In this document: positions 9,598 to 19,058 of the stretch, in pieces
Layout: each line of letters begins with the position of its first letter
How positions within the stretch are numbered: the stretch's first letter is position 1
Assembly (NCBI GenBank): GCA_001310375.1
Contig: BAXC01000003.1
Span: forward strand, 1 to 64,000
DNA: 64,000 bases
Source: Bacillus sp. JCM 19041
GTDB lineage: Bacteria > Bacillota > Bacilli > Bacillales > Bacillaceae_D
Direction: 5' to 3'
Notes under the pieces: generated by a model
Seen by the model: only the letters and a program-made list of their open reading frames with translations
Told to the model about the DNA's origin: nothing
Database searches by the model: none
Position numbers and translations under genes: made by a program

Positions 9598-10053
9598 ATG
9601 TATTTTGTAGACCAACAAAAAATTGAACAAACATTGGCTCACATGGAGTCATTGCTTGCTTTTATTAAGAGTGAATCTTTTACGGATGTAATCAAAGACC
9701 AACTGGCCATTGAGCGCGCAGGCACAGTTATCATCGAATCGATCATTGATGTTGGCAACCAAATGATTGATGGCTTTATTATGCGCGACCCAGGAGGATA
9801 TGAAGATATTATTGATATTTTGCAGGATGAAGCTGTTATTAATGAAGCGAATGCCAGAGAACTTAAATCGGTAATAAGAATTAGGAAGTCGCTGGCATAT
9901 GAGTATACATCATTACAAGGATCAGAAGTACTACAAGTATTAAAAGCGAACAATTCAAGTCTAGAAGAATTCCCGGGGAATATTCGCGTTTACTTAAAAA
10001 ATGAATTAGGTGTCATTACAGCTTTCTTGCCTGACTCTAGAGGCAACGAGTAA
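9598..10053 (+). CDS. yutE: YutE family protein (DUF86, HepT-like fold)
   Basis: Protein of 151 aa starting at ATG 9598 after AGAGAGG. All-alpha DUF86/HepT-like sequence: ERAGTVIIESIIDVGNQMID near residue 40 and an IRIRKSLAYEYTSL segment near residue 93. HepT toxins carry R-x4-H-x-Y; here the histidine position is tyrosine (RKSLAYEY), so RNase activity cannot be assumed. No MntA-like antitoxin is adjacent; the neighbours are yutD and yutF as in B. subtilis. Intact. Confidence 0.82.
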   Translation: MYFVDQQKIEQTLAHMESLLAFIKSESFTDVIKDQLAIERAGTVIIESIIDVGNQMIDGFIMRDPGGYEDIIDILQDEAVINEANARELKSVIRIRKSLAYEYTSLQGSEVLQVLKANNSSLEEFPGNIRVYLKNELGVITAFLPDSRGNE

Positions 10054-10067
10054 AAGGTAGTGGTTAT

Positions 10068-10820
10068 ATGAAATCTTATTCTGGTTATTTATTTGATTTA
10101 GATGGCACTGTTTACCACGGGAATGTTCCAATACCTAGTGCGGTTCGTTTTATTAACACATTAGCTAACAAAGGCATTATCTACGGGTTTGTCACAAATA
10201 ACTCAACAAGGTCACCTGACGAGGTGGCTGCTAAATTAAATCAATTGGGAATTAACGCACAGCCGTCGCAAGTGATGACATCAAGTATGGCTACGGCCAT
10301 TTATTTGCAGAAAACGCATCCTCATGCTGCTATTTCAATTATTGGCGAAAGAGGGTTAAAGGAAGCGCTTGCTGGATTGAAACAAACAGATGTCTCTCCA
10401 GACGTAGTAGTTGTTGGTCTTGATCGAGAAGTGACTTACAAAAAAATAAGTGTTGCCGCTCGTCAAATTGTAGATGGAGCAACGTTTATTGCAACGAATC
10501 CAGACAGGATGATTACGACTGAAGAAGGGTTGGTTGCTGGGAACGGAGCAATAGCCGCGGCGATTGCTTATGCTTCAAAAAAAGAACCTATTTATATTGG
10601 CAAACCAGGCGCAGCTATTATTATTGCTGCGATGAAGATGTTAGGACTGGAAAAAAAAGAAAGCGTTCTAGTTGGTGATAATTATGAAACAGATCTCTGT
10701 GCAGGAATGAATGCCCAAATAGATACTATTCACGTGCAAACGGGGATAACAAAAAACGTATCTCTTTATAAAGAACAGCCAACCCACAGTATAAAATCGC
10801 TTGATGATTGGAAGCTGTGA
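10068..10820 (+). CDS. yutF: HAD-family phosphatase YutF (NagD/AraL type)
   Basis: Protein of 250 aa. HAD motif I FDLDGTVY near residue 10, motif II VTNNS near residue 43, and motif III/IV region IYIGKPGA..VGDNYETDLCAG. Capped HAD phosphatase of the NagD group; family members hydrolyse sugar or nucleotide monophosphates, but the substrate here is unknown. Begins 15 bases after yutE, so probably co-transcribed. Intact frame; ends at a strong terminator. Confidence 0.9.
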   Translation: MKSYSGYLFDLDGTVYHGNVPIPSAVRFINTLANKGIIYGFVTNNSTRSPDEVAAKLNQLGINAQPSQVMTSSMATAIYLQKTHPHAAISIIGERGLKEALAGLKQTDVSPDVVVVGLDREVTYKKISVAARQIVDGATFIATNPDRMITTEEGLVAGNGAIAAAIAYASKKEPIYIGKPGAAIIIAAMKMLGLEKKESVLVGDNYETDLCAGMNAQIDTIHVQTGITKNVSLYKEQPTHSIKSLDDWKL

Positions 10821-10823
10821 TGT

Positions 10824-10857
10824 GAATAAGCCAGCTGCATTTGCAGCTGGCTTATTC
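10824..10857. terminator. Bidirectional terminator between yutF and yutG
   Basis: A 16-bp perfect stem with a 2-base loop separates the convergent genes. Confidence 0.82.
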
Positions 10858-11340
10858 AACGTTTGCTTTGCGGTGAGCGAGTCGGCTAGAAGCAGCTGCA
10901 GCAATGGCACCAACAATATCATCTAAAAAAGTATGACAAGCCCCGGTTGATTTATCGTTTAACTTTTTTAATATCCCAGGTTTTAATTTGTCTACGTAAC
11001 CATAATTTGTAAAACCGATTGACCCATAAACATTCACGATAGATAAAGCAATAATTTCATCGACTCCATATAATCCTTCATCTCGTTCTAAAATGCTTTG
11101 AAGCGGTTCAGAAAGCTTTCGTTGTTCAGTGAGTTGATCCAAATGTATGCCAGTAATAACCGCATTTTGTACTTCTCGTTTTGATAAAACACGATCGACA
11201 TTGTGAGTACACATTTCTAGCGTCAGTCCTGGATGGTATTTAGCTTGAAGTTCATAGACAAGTTCAGCAATGTCTGTAAGATTGATGCCTCGCTCAGTTA
11301 AAAGGGACCTAGCGCTGTGTTCGACAGGATCCTTTTCCAT
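10852..11340 (-). CDS. yutG: YutG, phosphatidylglycerophosphatase A-like
   Basis: Protein of 162 aa. PgpA-family pattern: a regulatory-looking N-terminus, then YGVDEIIALSIVNVYGSIGFTNYG and the conserved C-terminal acidic segment CHTFLDDIVGAIAAAAS. Family knowledge: PgpA removes phosphate from phosphatidylglycerophosphate in membrane lipid synthesis; this soluble Bacillus subfamily is only distantly related and its substrate is not proven. ATG is preceded by GGGGGAG. Intact frame. Confidence 0.78.
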   Translation of the reverse strand: MEKDPVEHSARSLLTERGINLTDIAELVYELQAKYHPGLTLEMCTHNVDRVLSKREVQNAVITGIHLDQLTEQRKLSEPLQSILERDEGLYGVDEIIALSIVNVYGSIGFTNYGYVDKLKPGILKKLNDKSTGACHTFLDDIVGAIAAAASSRLAHRKANVE

Positions 11341-11527
11341 GTGACTCCCCCTTTACTTCCTAAATTTATCTACATTTCTTCTGATCGCAATCGTTTAACA
11401 GCCGCAAGAAGAACCGGACAGTGAGACCGAGATGGGTGTTTGCATTATACATTCTACGTGAGAATACACATTTTATGCGACTGGGTCATAGACTAGAAAA
11501 ACAGCTCTGTGTAAGGAGGGACTATTC

Positions 11528-12559
11528 ATGCTTGAGCGTAATCTCTATGACCAATACAAACTCTATTGTGAGGAACGATTTTCTGTTGGTCCGTATGAAT
11601 GTATTCGTGCAAATAACCAAGCTTATATCATCTTACCAAAAGACGAATTGCAGTCAGAAGAACAGCAAATGATTGCTTTTTCTACTTACATGCGGACAAC
11701 TGGAGATGAATCGGTGCTAGAGCTTGTGCCAAGTCGTTCCAACCAGCCGTCAGCACTGATAGACGGATTGGAGGTTTACTTGTTTAAGTTGCCTGATTGG
11801 GAAAGTGACCGGGGAGTAAGAATTCAATCGACATGGGACTTAGGCGGGCAACTACATGCCTGGCATGAAACAGGCCAGCAAGGTCAGGCAAATTGGGGCA
11901 ATGCGGTACTCGGCCAATGGCCAACTCTTTGGGCAACTCGATTAGAACAGTTAGAAGACTGGTATCAATCCATTTCTTCGCAAGGACCAAAAACGCTAAC
12001 TGATGAGGCATTTTTATATACGTATCCTTATTTTATGGGATTAACAGAAAATGCAATTCAATATGCTGTTGATACTCGTTTAGATGTCCAAATGGAAGCA
12101 ACCGATGTAGGAACGATTTGTCATCGGCGTTTTAATGAAAGTAGCTGGTTGCGCTTGTCGGAAAATGGGCAAATTGTAAAACCACCAACAGCTTTTTTAT
12201 ACGACCATCGAGCGCGTGACCTAGCGGAATGGGTACGTGATAAACGAGATGATACGAGAGGGAGTGAAGACATCTTTTCTTTTCTAGGTGGGTACGAAGA
12301 ACTTCAAACATTGTCTCCGTATTCATGGCAACTAATGTTTTCACGACTGCTTTTTCCTCTTCATTATTTTGAAACGATCGAAAACTATTACAGAGCACAA
12401 ATACCAAATCAACAGAGAGAACGAGCAACGGATTTTCAAACGTTCTTAGATAATGAAAAGACGAATGTTGATTTCTTAAGTAACTTTGCTGAAGAAGTTA
12501 AGCTAAGTAGGTATCAAACAATCCCAGCCTTAGATTGGTTACCAGGGCAAAAACTTTAA
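11528..12559 (+). CDS. yutH: Spore coat protein YutH (CotS-like kinase fold)
   Basis: Protein of 343 aa starting at ATG 11528 after AAGGAGGG. Resembles the CotS/YutH/CotI family, which has a degenerate aminoglycoside-phosphotransferase-like fold: DVGTICHRRF and the DHRARDLAEWVRD region stand where catalytic HxD-type motifs lie in active kinases. Family knowledge: associated with the spore coat in the mother cell. Sits directly upstream of the hom operon as in B. subtilis. Intact. Confidence 0.82.
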   Translation: MLERNLYDQYKLYCEERFSVGPYECIRANNQAYIILPKDELQSEEQQMIAFSTYMRTTGDESVLELVPSRSNQPSALIDGLEVYLFKLPDWESDRGVRIQSTWDLGGQLHAWHETGQQGQANWGNAVLGQWPTLWATRLEQLEDWYQSISSQGPKTLTDEAFLYTYPYFMGLTENAIQYAVDTRLDVQMEATDVGTICHRRFNESSWLRLSENGQIVKPPTAFLYDHRARDLAEWVRDKRDDTRGSEDIFSFLGGYEELQTLSPYSWQLMFSRLLFPLHYFETIENYYRAQIPNQQRERATDFQTFLDNEKTNVDFLSNFAEEVKLSRYQTIPALDWLPGQKL

Positions 12560-12568
12560 AAAGAATGC

Positions 12569-12596
12569 TTGAATAAACAGAGAATAAATCTATAAT
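12569..12596 (+). promoter_or_regulatory. Promoter of the hom-thrC-thrB operon
   Basis: TTGAAT at 12569-12574, a 16-base spacer and TATAAT at 12591-12596. About 45 bases of leader separate it from hom, too short for a T-box or long attenuator. Confidence 0.65.
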
Positions 12597-12651
12597 GTCC
12601 TTTATAAGAAAACAAATGTATTTTTTAAATGGACATTAGGGAGTGGAGTTC

Positions 12652-13952
12652 GTGGAGAGAACAGTCATTCAAGTCGGTCTCCTAGGTTTTGGAACCGTGG
12701 GTAGAGGAGTCGCAGAGATCGTATCGCGTCATCAAAATGAACTTTCGCATCAAGTAGGCGGTCCTATTATCATTAAGAGCGCGCTTGTTAAAGACATAAA
12801 GAAAGAACGGGGCGATTGGAACGAACTTATTCAGTTGACGGATGATCCAACTGATGTAATAGAAGATCCCGAAATAGACATCATTATTGAAGTGATGGGT
12901 GGAATTGAAGAAACAAAGCTTTTATTAGAGAAGGCACTCCGCCACAAAAAACATATTGTAACTGCAAATAAGGATTTAATGGCGGAGTATGGAGCTTCTT
13001 TACTCCAACAAGCAGCTGAATATGGGTGCGATGTGTATTATGAAGCAAGTGTGGCAGGTGGTATCCCGATCCTCCGGACAATTACAGAAGGATTAGCAGC
13101 TGATCGCATTACGAAAATGATGGGAATTGTAAATGGTACAACCAATTATATATTAACGAAAATGAGTAAAGAGAAACTTGCTTATGCAGATGTACTGGAA
13201 GAAGCACAGCGTTTAGGATTTGCAGAATCCGATCCTACTGCAGATGTGGAGGGGCTTGATGCAGCAAGAAAAATGGCAATTCTAGCGACGCTGGATTTTC
13301 CGCCCCTGTACAATTAGCTGATGTTGCAGTTAAAGGAATTTCGGATATATCTGGGGTCGATCTCGAGTTTTGTGAGCAGCTCGGTTACACGATGAAGTTG
13401 ATTGGAATTGCGAAACGTGATGAAGGACGTTTAGAAGTGAGTGTCGAGCCAACGCTCTTACCTTCTAGTCATCCACTAGCAAATGTCCAAAACGAATACA
13501 ACGCGGTGTTTGTTCATGGTGAAGCGGTTGGAGAGACGATGTTCTATGGTCCTGGTGCGGGGTCGCTGCCTACAGCAACGGCTGTTGTAAGCGATCTTGT
13601 TTCAATCACAAAGAATGTGAAACACGAAGTGAATGGTTTTGCTCAACATTTGCCACTTTACCCAGCAACGTTAAAAACAGAAGAAGAGATGCAGTCGCAA
13701 TTTTTTATTCGTCTTCATGTTGAAGATCGGACAGGCACATTTGCGAGGATTACCTCTCTTTTTGCAAATCACGATGTTAGCTTTGAAAAATTGATACAAT
13801 TGCCTTTGGAAAATAAAAAACTCGCAGAAGTTGTCATCATTACCCATCTTACAAATCGCGCTGTATATAAACAACTTATAGATGAGTTAGAAACAATGGA
13901 CGTTATAGAACGAGTTGCAAGTTCGTATCGAGTTGAAGGAGGGAATGCATAA
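12652..13952 (+). CDS. hom: Homoserine dehydrogenase, frame broken once
   Basis: Reduces aspartate semialdehyde to homoserine, the branch-point step for threonine and methionine. Reconstructed 433 aa, the B. subtilis length. [12 protein letters not shown] at the N-terminus is the NAD(P)-binding loop; [16 protein letters not shown] is the catalytic region; a C-terminal ACT domain begins near [17 protein letters not shown] 12652 has AGGGAG 8 bases upstream. The frame breaks near 13299: FPPLYN stop becomes [15 protein letters not shown] when one T is added. Its stop overlaps the thrC start, so translation is coupled. Confidence 0.93.
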
Positions 13953-15020
13953 TGGCAGCATGGAAAGGGTTAATAAACGAGTACGCTTCGTTTCTACCAA
14001 TAACAGAAAACACACCATCACTAACTCTAGGTGAAGGAAATACGCCATTTATAAGGCTAGAGCATTTGTCTAAAGAATGGGGCATTGAGCTTTTTATCAA
14101 ATATGAAGGCGCAAATCCCACTGGTTCTTTTAAAGATAGGGGAATGGTGCTTGCAGTAGCAAAAGCGAAAGAAGAAGGGGCGGAGGCGATTATATGTGCT
14201 TCAACTGGTAATACATCAGCTGCAGCCGCAGCCTATGGCGCAAGGGCGGCTTAAGGTCGATCGTTGTTGTTCCGAAAGGGAAGATTGCACTTGGAAAAGT
14301 GGCTCAGGCTGCGATGTATGGCGCGGAGATTATTGAGATAGAAGGTAATTTCGATAAAGCTCTTTCCTTAGTACGGGAAATAAGCGAATCGGAAGCTGTT
14401 TCTCTTGTTAATTCTGTTAATCCATATCGCTTACAAGGGCAAAAACAGCTGCTTTTGAAGTGTGCGATGAACTTGGAGGAGCTCCTGATGTCTTGGCGAT
14501 TCCTGTTGGGAATGCTGGTAATATCTCTGCCTATTGGATGGGTTTTAAAGAATATAACCAGACATTTAAAACCGGATTACCTCGCATGCATGGTTTCGAA
14601 GCCGAAGGAGCAGCTGCGATTGTTCAAAACAAAGTGATTGAATCACCAGAGACAATAGCAACAGCGATTCGCATCGGTAATCCGGCAAGCTGGAACTTGG
14701 CTGTTGAAGCAGCTAATGAATCAGAAGGGGAAATTGATGCAGTAAGTGACGAGCAAATTATTGAAGCGTATCGAGAAATCGCTGCTAAAGAAGGCATTTT
14801 TGCAGAGCCAGGTTCTTGTGCGTCACTAGCTGGAGTAAAAAAACATGTGGAGGCAGGTAAAATTAAAAAAGGTGCAAAAGTAGTGGCGGTTTTAACAGGA
14901 AATGGACTAAAAGATCCAACAACGGCGATGGACGTTTCACAAGTTGAAACAATAGCGCTTGACGATTCAAAAGAAGCGCTTGCTGCTTACTTGCTTGCAG
15001 AGAAAGCTGCGGTACTATGA
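13952..15020 (+). CDS. thrC: Threonine synthase, frame broken twice
   Basis: PLP enzyme converting O-phosphohomoserine to threonine. Reconstructed 356 aa. Visible: LGEGNTPF, the PLP lysine in [11 protein letters not shown] near residue 60, [18 protein letters not shown] and the phosphate-binding [12 protein letters not shown]. Two breaks: near 14249 (GARAA stop becomes [15 protein letters not shown] with one G) and near 14443 (GQKQLLLK becomes [12 protein letters not shown] with one A). The stop overlaps the thrB start. Confidence 0.92.
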
Positions 15021-15910
15021 TGTTTTCCATTACAGTGCCCGCAAGTACAGCAAATTTAGGACCTGGGTTCGATTCAATTGGCTTAGCACTAGATCGCTAT
15101 TTGCATCTTGACGTGGAGCAAGCTTCCAATTGGGTGTTTGAGTGTCATTCTCCAGGCTTAGAAAACCTTAGCTCTAATAATCTGATTACCGAGGCTGCGA
15201 TGTTTGCAGCTGATCAATTAGGGATTGACTTGTCTCCTTGTAAAGTAACGATGGATAATGGAATTCCTCTTGCAAAGGGGTTTGGATCTAGTGCGGCAGC
15301 AACTGTTGCTGGAATTGAGCTTACTTGTTATTTCTCGCCAAATCCAGTATCGAAACAAGAAAAAGCCCGCCTTGCTTCGATGTGGGAAGGACATCCAGAT
15401 AATGTAGCTGCTTCAATTTATGGCGGACTTGTAATCGGTGCACATCGAGAAAATGCAACTGACATCTTACATGTGGAAGTGCCTGAAGTCGATCTTGTAG
15501 CATTTATTCCTAGAAGTTCTCTTGCGACAAAAAAAGCTCGGGCTGTGTTGCCAAAAGAGATTGCTTTTACTGAAGCTGTTCGTGCAAGTGCAATTGCAAA
15601 TGTTATGACTGGCGCTCTTGTAACAAACAATTGGGAGCTCGCTGGAAAGATGATGATGGAGGATTTATTTCATCAGCCGTACCGAAAAGAATTAATTCCC
15701 CATATGACCGAGGTATGTGAATTTGCGAAGGATGATGTAGATGCTTATGGGGCGGCATTAAGTGGGGCGGGACCAATTATTCTTTGTTATACGGAAAAGC
15801 AAAAAGGTGGAGCTTTCGCGCGTCGCTTGCAGAAGATATTCCCTGGGAATGAGGTTGCAGTGTTAAAACCAGCATTAAATGGAGCAGCGGTATCGGTTAT
15901 TCAAGCATAG
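15017..15910 (+). CDS. thrB: Homoserine kinase
   Basis: Phosphorylates homoserine for ThrC. Protein of 297 aa, GHMP kinase fold: N-terminal [19 protein letters not shown] loop [13 protein letters not shown] near residue 85 and C-terminal [11 protein letters not shown]. Overlaps thrC by four bases (ATGA). Intact frame. Completes the hom-thrC-thrB operon in the usual Bacillus order. Confidence 0.95.
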   Translation: MMFSITVPASTANLGPGFDSIGLALDRYLHLDVEQASNWVFECHSPGLENLSSNNLITEAAMFAADQLGIDLSPCKVTMDNGIPLAKGFGSSAAATVAGIELTCYFSPNPVSKQEKARLASMWEGHPDNVAASIYGGLVIGAHRENATDILHVEVPEVDLVAFIPRSSLATKKARAVLPKEIAFTEAVRASAIANVMTGALVTNNWELAGKMMMEDLFHQPYRKELIPHMTEVCEFAKDDVDAYGAALSGAGPIILCYTEKQKGGAFARRLQKIFPGNEVAVLKPALNGAAVSVIQA

Positions 15911-15957
15911 AAGGTAAAAGTTGCGTTTATACTACTCCAATAAAGGAGGAGATAGAA

Positions 15958-16178
15958 ATGCTACAAATAAGTGAGTTAGCGGATGGTCAAACCGTGTACA
16001 TTATTTACAGCAATCCCCATACGCCATCTGTCGCCACGATTCAAGAAGGTATATATCAGTAGATGCTCTTGGAGCGAGCGTTGTTGTGTATGATTATTAT
16101 CATACATTGGAGGATGATGATGCTGTATTTGCTTCCTATGAAGATGCTGAACAAGTGTATAAGGAATACATGCTGTAA
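15958..16178 (+). CDS. SplA-like small regulator, frame broken once
   Basis: ATG 15958 has AAGGAGG 8 bases upstream. As read it stops after 34 residues; adding one base near 16045 gives a 73-aa protein: MLQISELADGQTVYIIYSNP, then HTPSVATIQEGYISVDALGA and a C-terminal DAVFASYEDAEQVYKEY. This resembles SplA, the small TRAP-like negative regulator of spore photoproduct lyase (splB), notably YxIYxNPHTxxVAxxQE and the ending AVFxxxEDAExxY. No splB is adjacent in the window, so its target is unknown. Lies 47 bases after thrB and has its own terminator. Confidence 0.68.
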
Positions 16179-16189
16179 TACATGAGATA

Positions 16190-16221
16190 CCATAGGGCTA
16201 TTTAAAGCCTTATGGTTTTTT
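16190..16221 (+). terminator. Terminator after the SplA-like gene
   Basis: A 10-bp stem (16190-16199 with 16206-16215, one G-T pair) followed by six Ts. Confidence 0.82.
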
Positions 16222-16248
16222 AATAGCGTTATGTACTATGGAAGAAAA

Positions 16249-16277
16249 AAAGCAGCAAAGGCAAAGCCTCTGCTGCT
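16249..16277 (-). terminator. Terminator of yutI
   Basis: On the minus strand AGCAGC..GGC pairs with GCC..GCTGCT around a small loop, and a seven-T run follows; placed 15 bases after the yutI stop. Confidence 0.75.
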
Positions 16278-16291
16278 GGTAAGTGCTTTTA

Positions 16292-16531
16292 TTAAAATAC
16301 TTGCTCGATCTCGGTTACGCCAGGAACTTCTTCCAAAAGCGCGCGCTCGATACCGGCTTTCAACGTAATTGTAGAGCTTGGGCAAGAACCGCAAGCGCCT
16401 AATAGGCGTACTTTTACAATTCCGTCCTCCACATCAACAAGTTCAACGTCTCCACCATCACGTAGCAAAAACGGACGAAGCTTATCCAAGACTTCTTGTA
16501 CTTGCTCCATCATATCTGTGCTTGTTTCCAT
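16292..16531 (-). CDS. yutI: NifU-like Fe-S scaffold/carrier YutI
   Basis: Protein of 79 aa corresponding to the NifU C-terminal domain. [19 protein letters not shown] and the cluster-binding CGSCPSS (Cys-x-x-Cys) are clear. Family knowledge: Nfu proteins carry a 4Fe-4S cluster and hand it to client enzymes; YutI is the B. subtilis ortholog by position and length. Likely clients in this window include LipA and MqnE (inference). Preceded by GAAAGGAG. Intact. Confidence 0.92.
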   Translation of the reverse strand: METSTDMMEQVQEVLDKLRPFLLRDGGDVELVDVEDGIVKVRLLGACGSCPSSTITLKAGIERALLEEVPGVTEIEQVF

Positions 16532-16671
16532 CAGGAATCACTCCTTTCTTTCTTACACTCATTATAATAGGCGAGCATAAAAAAATCCATGCATCTGCGT
16601 ATTTAATTTTTCAGTTGCACTTTTAAACCAAGCTCGTGTACTCTTGAAAGAAGAATAAAAGGAGGCGCTTT

Positions 16672-16985
16672 ATGGCTACAATTCAATTCACGGTATACGG
16701 AGCAGAACAAAAATGTGCATCTTGTGTCCATCTCCCAAGCGCACTTGAGACAAAAGAATGGTTAGAGGCGGCATTGGTAAGGAAATTCCCTGCTGAGACT
16801 TTTCAATTTCATTATGTGGATATTGAACACCCACACTCTGCAGAGGAAAGACACTATGCTGAAGCAATTTTAAATGATGAGTATTTTTATCCACTGTTAG
16901 TCTTGAACGGTGAGATGTAGCAGAGGGAAACCCCAATTTAAAGCAGATAACAAAAAAAGTGGAGGAGTTAACTGCTAGTCGTTAA
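16672..16985 (+). CDS. yuzD: YuzD family protein (DUF1462), frame broken once
   Basis: Reconstructed 104 aa. The N-terminal half, VYGAEQKCASCVHLPSA then ETKEWLEAAL, is the DUF1462 signature with a thioredoxin-like CxxC. As read it stops at 16920 (NGEM); one added base near 16915 yields VAEGNPNLKQITKKVEEL, the conserved family end, to TAA 16983-16985. A redox or Fe-S role is plausible from the CxxC and from the divergent neighbour yutI but is not shown. Confidence 0.85.
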
Positions 16986-17003
16986 TAGGAGAGGGTGAGC
17001 AGG

Positions 17004-17384
17004 ATGCGAAAAAACGCTAAAGAGAATGTTAAGTTATTTGTTTTTTCTGTTGATATTGTCAGCATGCCAATCAAATGAATTTTTTCAGCAGTTGGTTGAT
17101 GGGATTAACACATTTTTATTATAAAAGATGATAAAAAGATGAAGCGTTTATCAAACAACTCACATATGAGTTGTTCGAAGCGTAAAAAGGCTCTGTCTCT
17201 AATCTCGGTATGCTTGCTCCTACATATCAGGTCCAGTTTTTAGCTAGTGATAAACAAATAAAAAAACTAGGCTATTATGAAGAAGAAAAGACTTTTAGGC
17301 GGTGTCACAGGTCGTTTTCTTGATCAGGAAGAAGGTATTCATTACACCGTTACAATTGAATTGCTTCTTGAAGAATTTAAATAA
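17004..17384 (+). pseudogene. Small lipoprotein gene with several frame lesions
   Basis: Starts 19 bases after yuzD, with GGAGAGGGTG before ATG 17004. No single frame is open, but segments fit one protein: a signal peptide with lipobox LSAC (frame from ATG 17026, MLSYLFFLLILSACQ), then DEAFIKQLTYELFEA, then KGSVSNLGMLAPTYQVQFLA after an in-frame TAA near 17185, and finally LLGGVTGRFLDQEEGIHYTV ending ELLLEEFK at 17384. At least four changes are needed to restore it. With so many other false breaks in the window I cannot tell a true pseudogene from an intact 120-130 aa lipoprotein. Family not recognised. Confidence 0.5.
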
Positions 17385-17424
17385 GCACAATGCCCAGTAG
17401 CGCACCGTGCTTATTCTAGTAGGA

Positions 17425-18492
17425 TTAACCAGAATGATATTTGTACATCCAGAGAACGCCACTCTTTAAGATACGGGCAACACGACCAGTCAGTGGACGT
17501 TCACCCATCATGCCAAATCCGTGTTTCTTTCCAAGGGAACCGAGTACGCCTTTTAACTTGATGCGTGGCATAGTCTCAGGTAATTCTTCATCTTTCCATT
17601 GATGTTTTAAAATCGTCACGATTTGTTCAGCTTGCCCTTCCGCTAGTTGAGCACTTGGTGCGTGAGGCAGGCTAGCGCAATCACCAACCACAAATACATC
17701 GGGCTGATCAGGGATAAAGTGTTGAGGTGTTAAAATAATTCGACCAGAGCGATCTTTTTCAACATCAAGATTACGTACGACACCAACAGGTTGAACACCG
17801 GCTGTCCAGATAACAGCATCCGTTTCAATTCGTTCATCATGGTTGTACAGCGCCCCAGGCTCGACTTTAGTTATATTTGAATTATTGCTGACATCTACAC
17901 CGTGTTCTACAAACCAATTTTGAACATAGCTGCTTAATTTTTTTGGAAACTGGGACATGACAGAATCACCGCGGTCAAATAAACGGATCGTTAAATCGGG
18001 TCTACTTTCACGGAGCTCACTAGCTAATTCAACCCCGCTCAAACCAGCTCCAACGATTGAAACGACACCTTCAGGACGAACGTTATTTAAGGTTTCATAA
18101 GTTTTACGTGTTGCCCCCATTGTTTGAATGCTATGTGTATATTGGTCTGCACCTGGTACATCATGGTATTTATCGGTACAGCCAAGACCAATGACAAGTT
18201 TATCAAACTGAATCGATTCACCAGTATCAAGTTCAATGACATGGTCTTTTGGATGAATGGAAGTCACTGTTGCGTATTTAACTTGTAGTCGGGCATCTTC
18301 GGGAAAAGTTACTCGTAAATGATGATCGGAAGCAGTCCCAGCCGCTAATGCGTAATACTCGGTTTTCAAGCAGTGGTATGGGAGTTGGTCCACTAATATA
18401 ATTTCCCAGTCTTTAGGTAAATCGTTTGGAAGCAACCGCTGTAATACGCGCATGCCTCCGTATCCAGCTCCTAGTACGACGAGTTTCTTCAT
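17425..18492 (-). CDS. yutJ: Type II NADH dehydrogenase-like flavoprotein YutJ
   Basis: Protein of 355 aa. Two dinucleotide-binding motifs: VVLGAGYGGMRV at residues 5-16 for FAD and SIVGAGLSGVELASEL near residue 145 for NADH; FVVGDCASL near residue 270 contacts FAD. Family knowledge: NDH-2 passes electrons from NADH to quinone without pumping; YutJ itself is a putative member. The start overlaps the end of the upstream TetR gene by four bases, so the regulator probably controls its own operon. Intact. Confidence 0.85.
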   Translation of the reverse strand: MKKLVVLGAGYGGMRVLQRLLPNDLPKDWEIILVDQLPYHCLKTEYYALAAGTASDHHLRVTFPEDARLQVKYATVTSIHPKDHVIELDTGESIQFDKLVIGLGCTDKYHDVPGADQYTHSIQTMGATRKTYETLNNVRPEGVVSIVGAGLSGVELASELRESRPDLTIRLFDRGDSVMSQFPKKLSSYVQNWFVEHGVDVSNNSNITKVEPGALYNHDERIETDAVIWTAGVQPVGVVRNLDVEKDRSGRIILTPQHFIPDQPDVFVVGDCASLPHAPSAQLAEGQAEQIVTILKHQWKDEELPETMPRIKLKGVLGSLGKKHGFGMMGERPLTGRVARILKSGVLWMYKYHSG

Positions 18493-19058
18493 GGAAAAAG
18501 GTCTCCTTCTATGTGAAATGCTTCAAAACTCGTTTCGACAAGTGTCATCACTTTTTTGACAAGGCCGATTCGAGTAGGTTCATTTTTGAAAATATACATT
18601 CCATATGCAATATGACTGTTAATAATATGGGCAAACACGTCAACTTGTACAGAAGTTAACTCTAGCTCAGCTTCCTCAAGCACCAACTTCCAGTGATCAA
18701 ATAGAATGCCATCATTTTCAGCCACTTGTTTCCAAATTTGCGCTGTAAGCGCGGGGTGGATATCATAATCTTTTAATAAAAAAAGTAAACTTGCTCGAAT
18801 GCGGGGGAGCAAATCATAAGAGGAAGAGGTGATATCTTCTTCTCGATATTGTGCGAGTCCCATAAGCCTTTCTTCTGCAAGCGCGTGCAAAATGGATTCC
18901 TTCGTCGGAAAATGATTAAAAAAAGTTCCTTTGGCTACTTTTGCAGCGTTTGTAATCTCTTGTACGGTTGTTAATTGATAGCCTTTTTCGTAAAATAAGG
19001 CAACAGCAGCAGTTAAAATTGCTGATCGGGTTTTTGTTTTACGTTTTCTTGTTGTCAT
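18489..19058 (-). CDS. TetR-family transcriptional regulator
   Basis: ATG 19058 (MTTRKRKTKTRSAI) chosen because the helix-turn-helix begins directly after it; an in-frame start at 19094 is also possible. TetR_N signature: ILTAAVALFYEKGYQLTTVQ, then EITNAAKVAKGTFFNHFPTK. The C-terminal ligand domain is not diagnostic. Its stop overlaps the yutJ start, suggesting it senses a condition linked to NADH oxidation or membrane redox state (inference). Confidence 0.85.
   Translation of the reverse strand: MTTRKRKTKTRSAILTAAVALFYEKGYQLTTVQEITNAAKVAKGTFFNHFPTKESILHALAEERLMGLAQYREEDITSSSYDLLPRIRASLLFLLKDYDIHPALTAQIWKQVAENDGILFDHWKLVLEEAELELTSVQVDVFAHIINSHIAYGMYIFKNEPTRIGLVKKVMTLVETSFEAFHIEGDLFP

Noticed and set aside
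9598..10053. HepT/MntA toxin-antitoxin module
   Set aside because: No MntA nucleotidyltransferase is adjacent, the catalytic His is missing, and the gene sits in a conserved core block.
12560..12651. T-box or threonine attenuator before hom
   Set aside because: The leader after the promoter is about 50 bases, with no T-box sequence, leader peptide or terminator.
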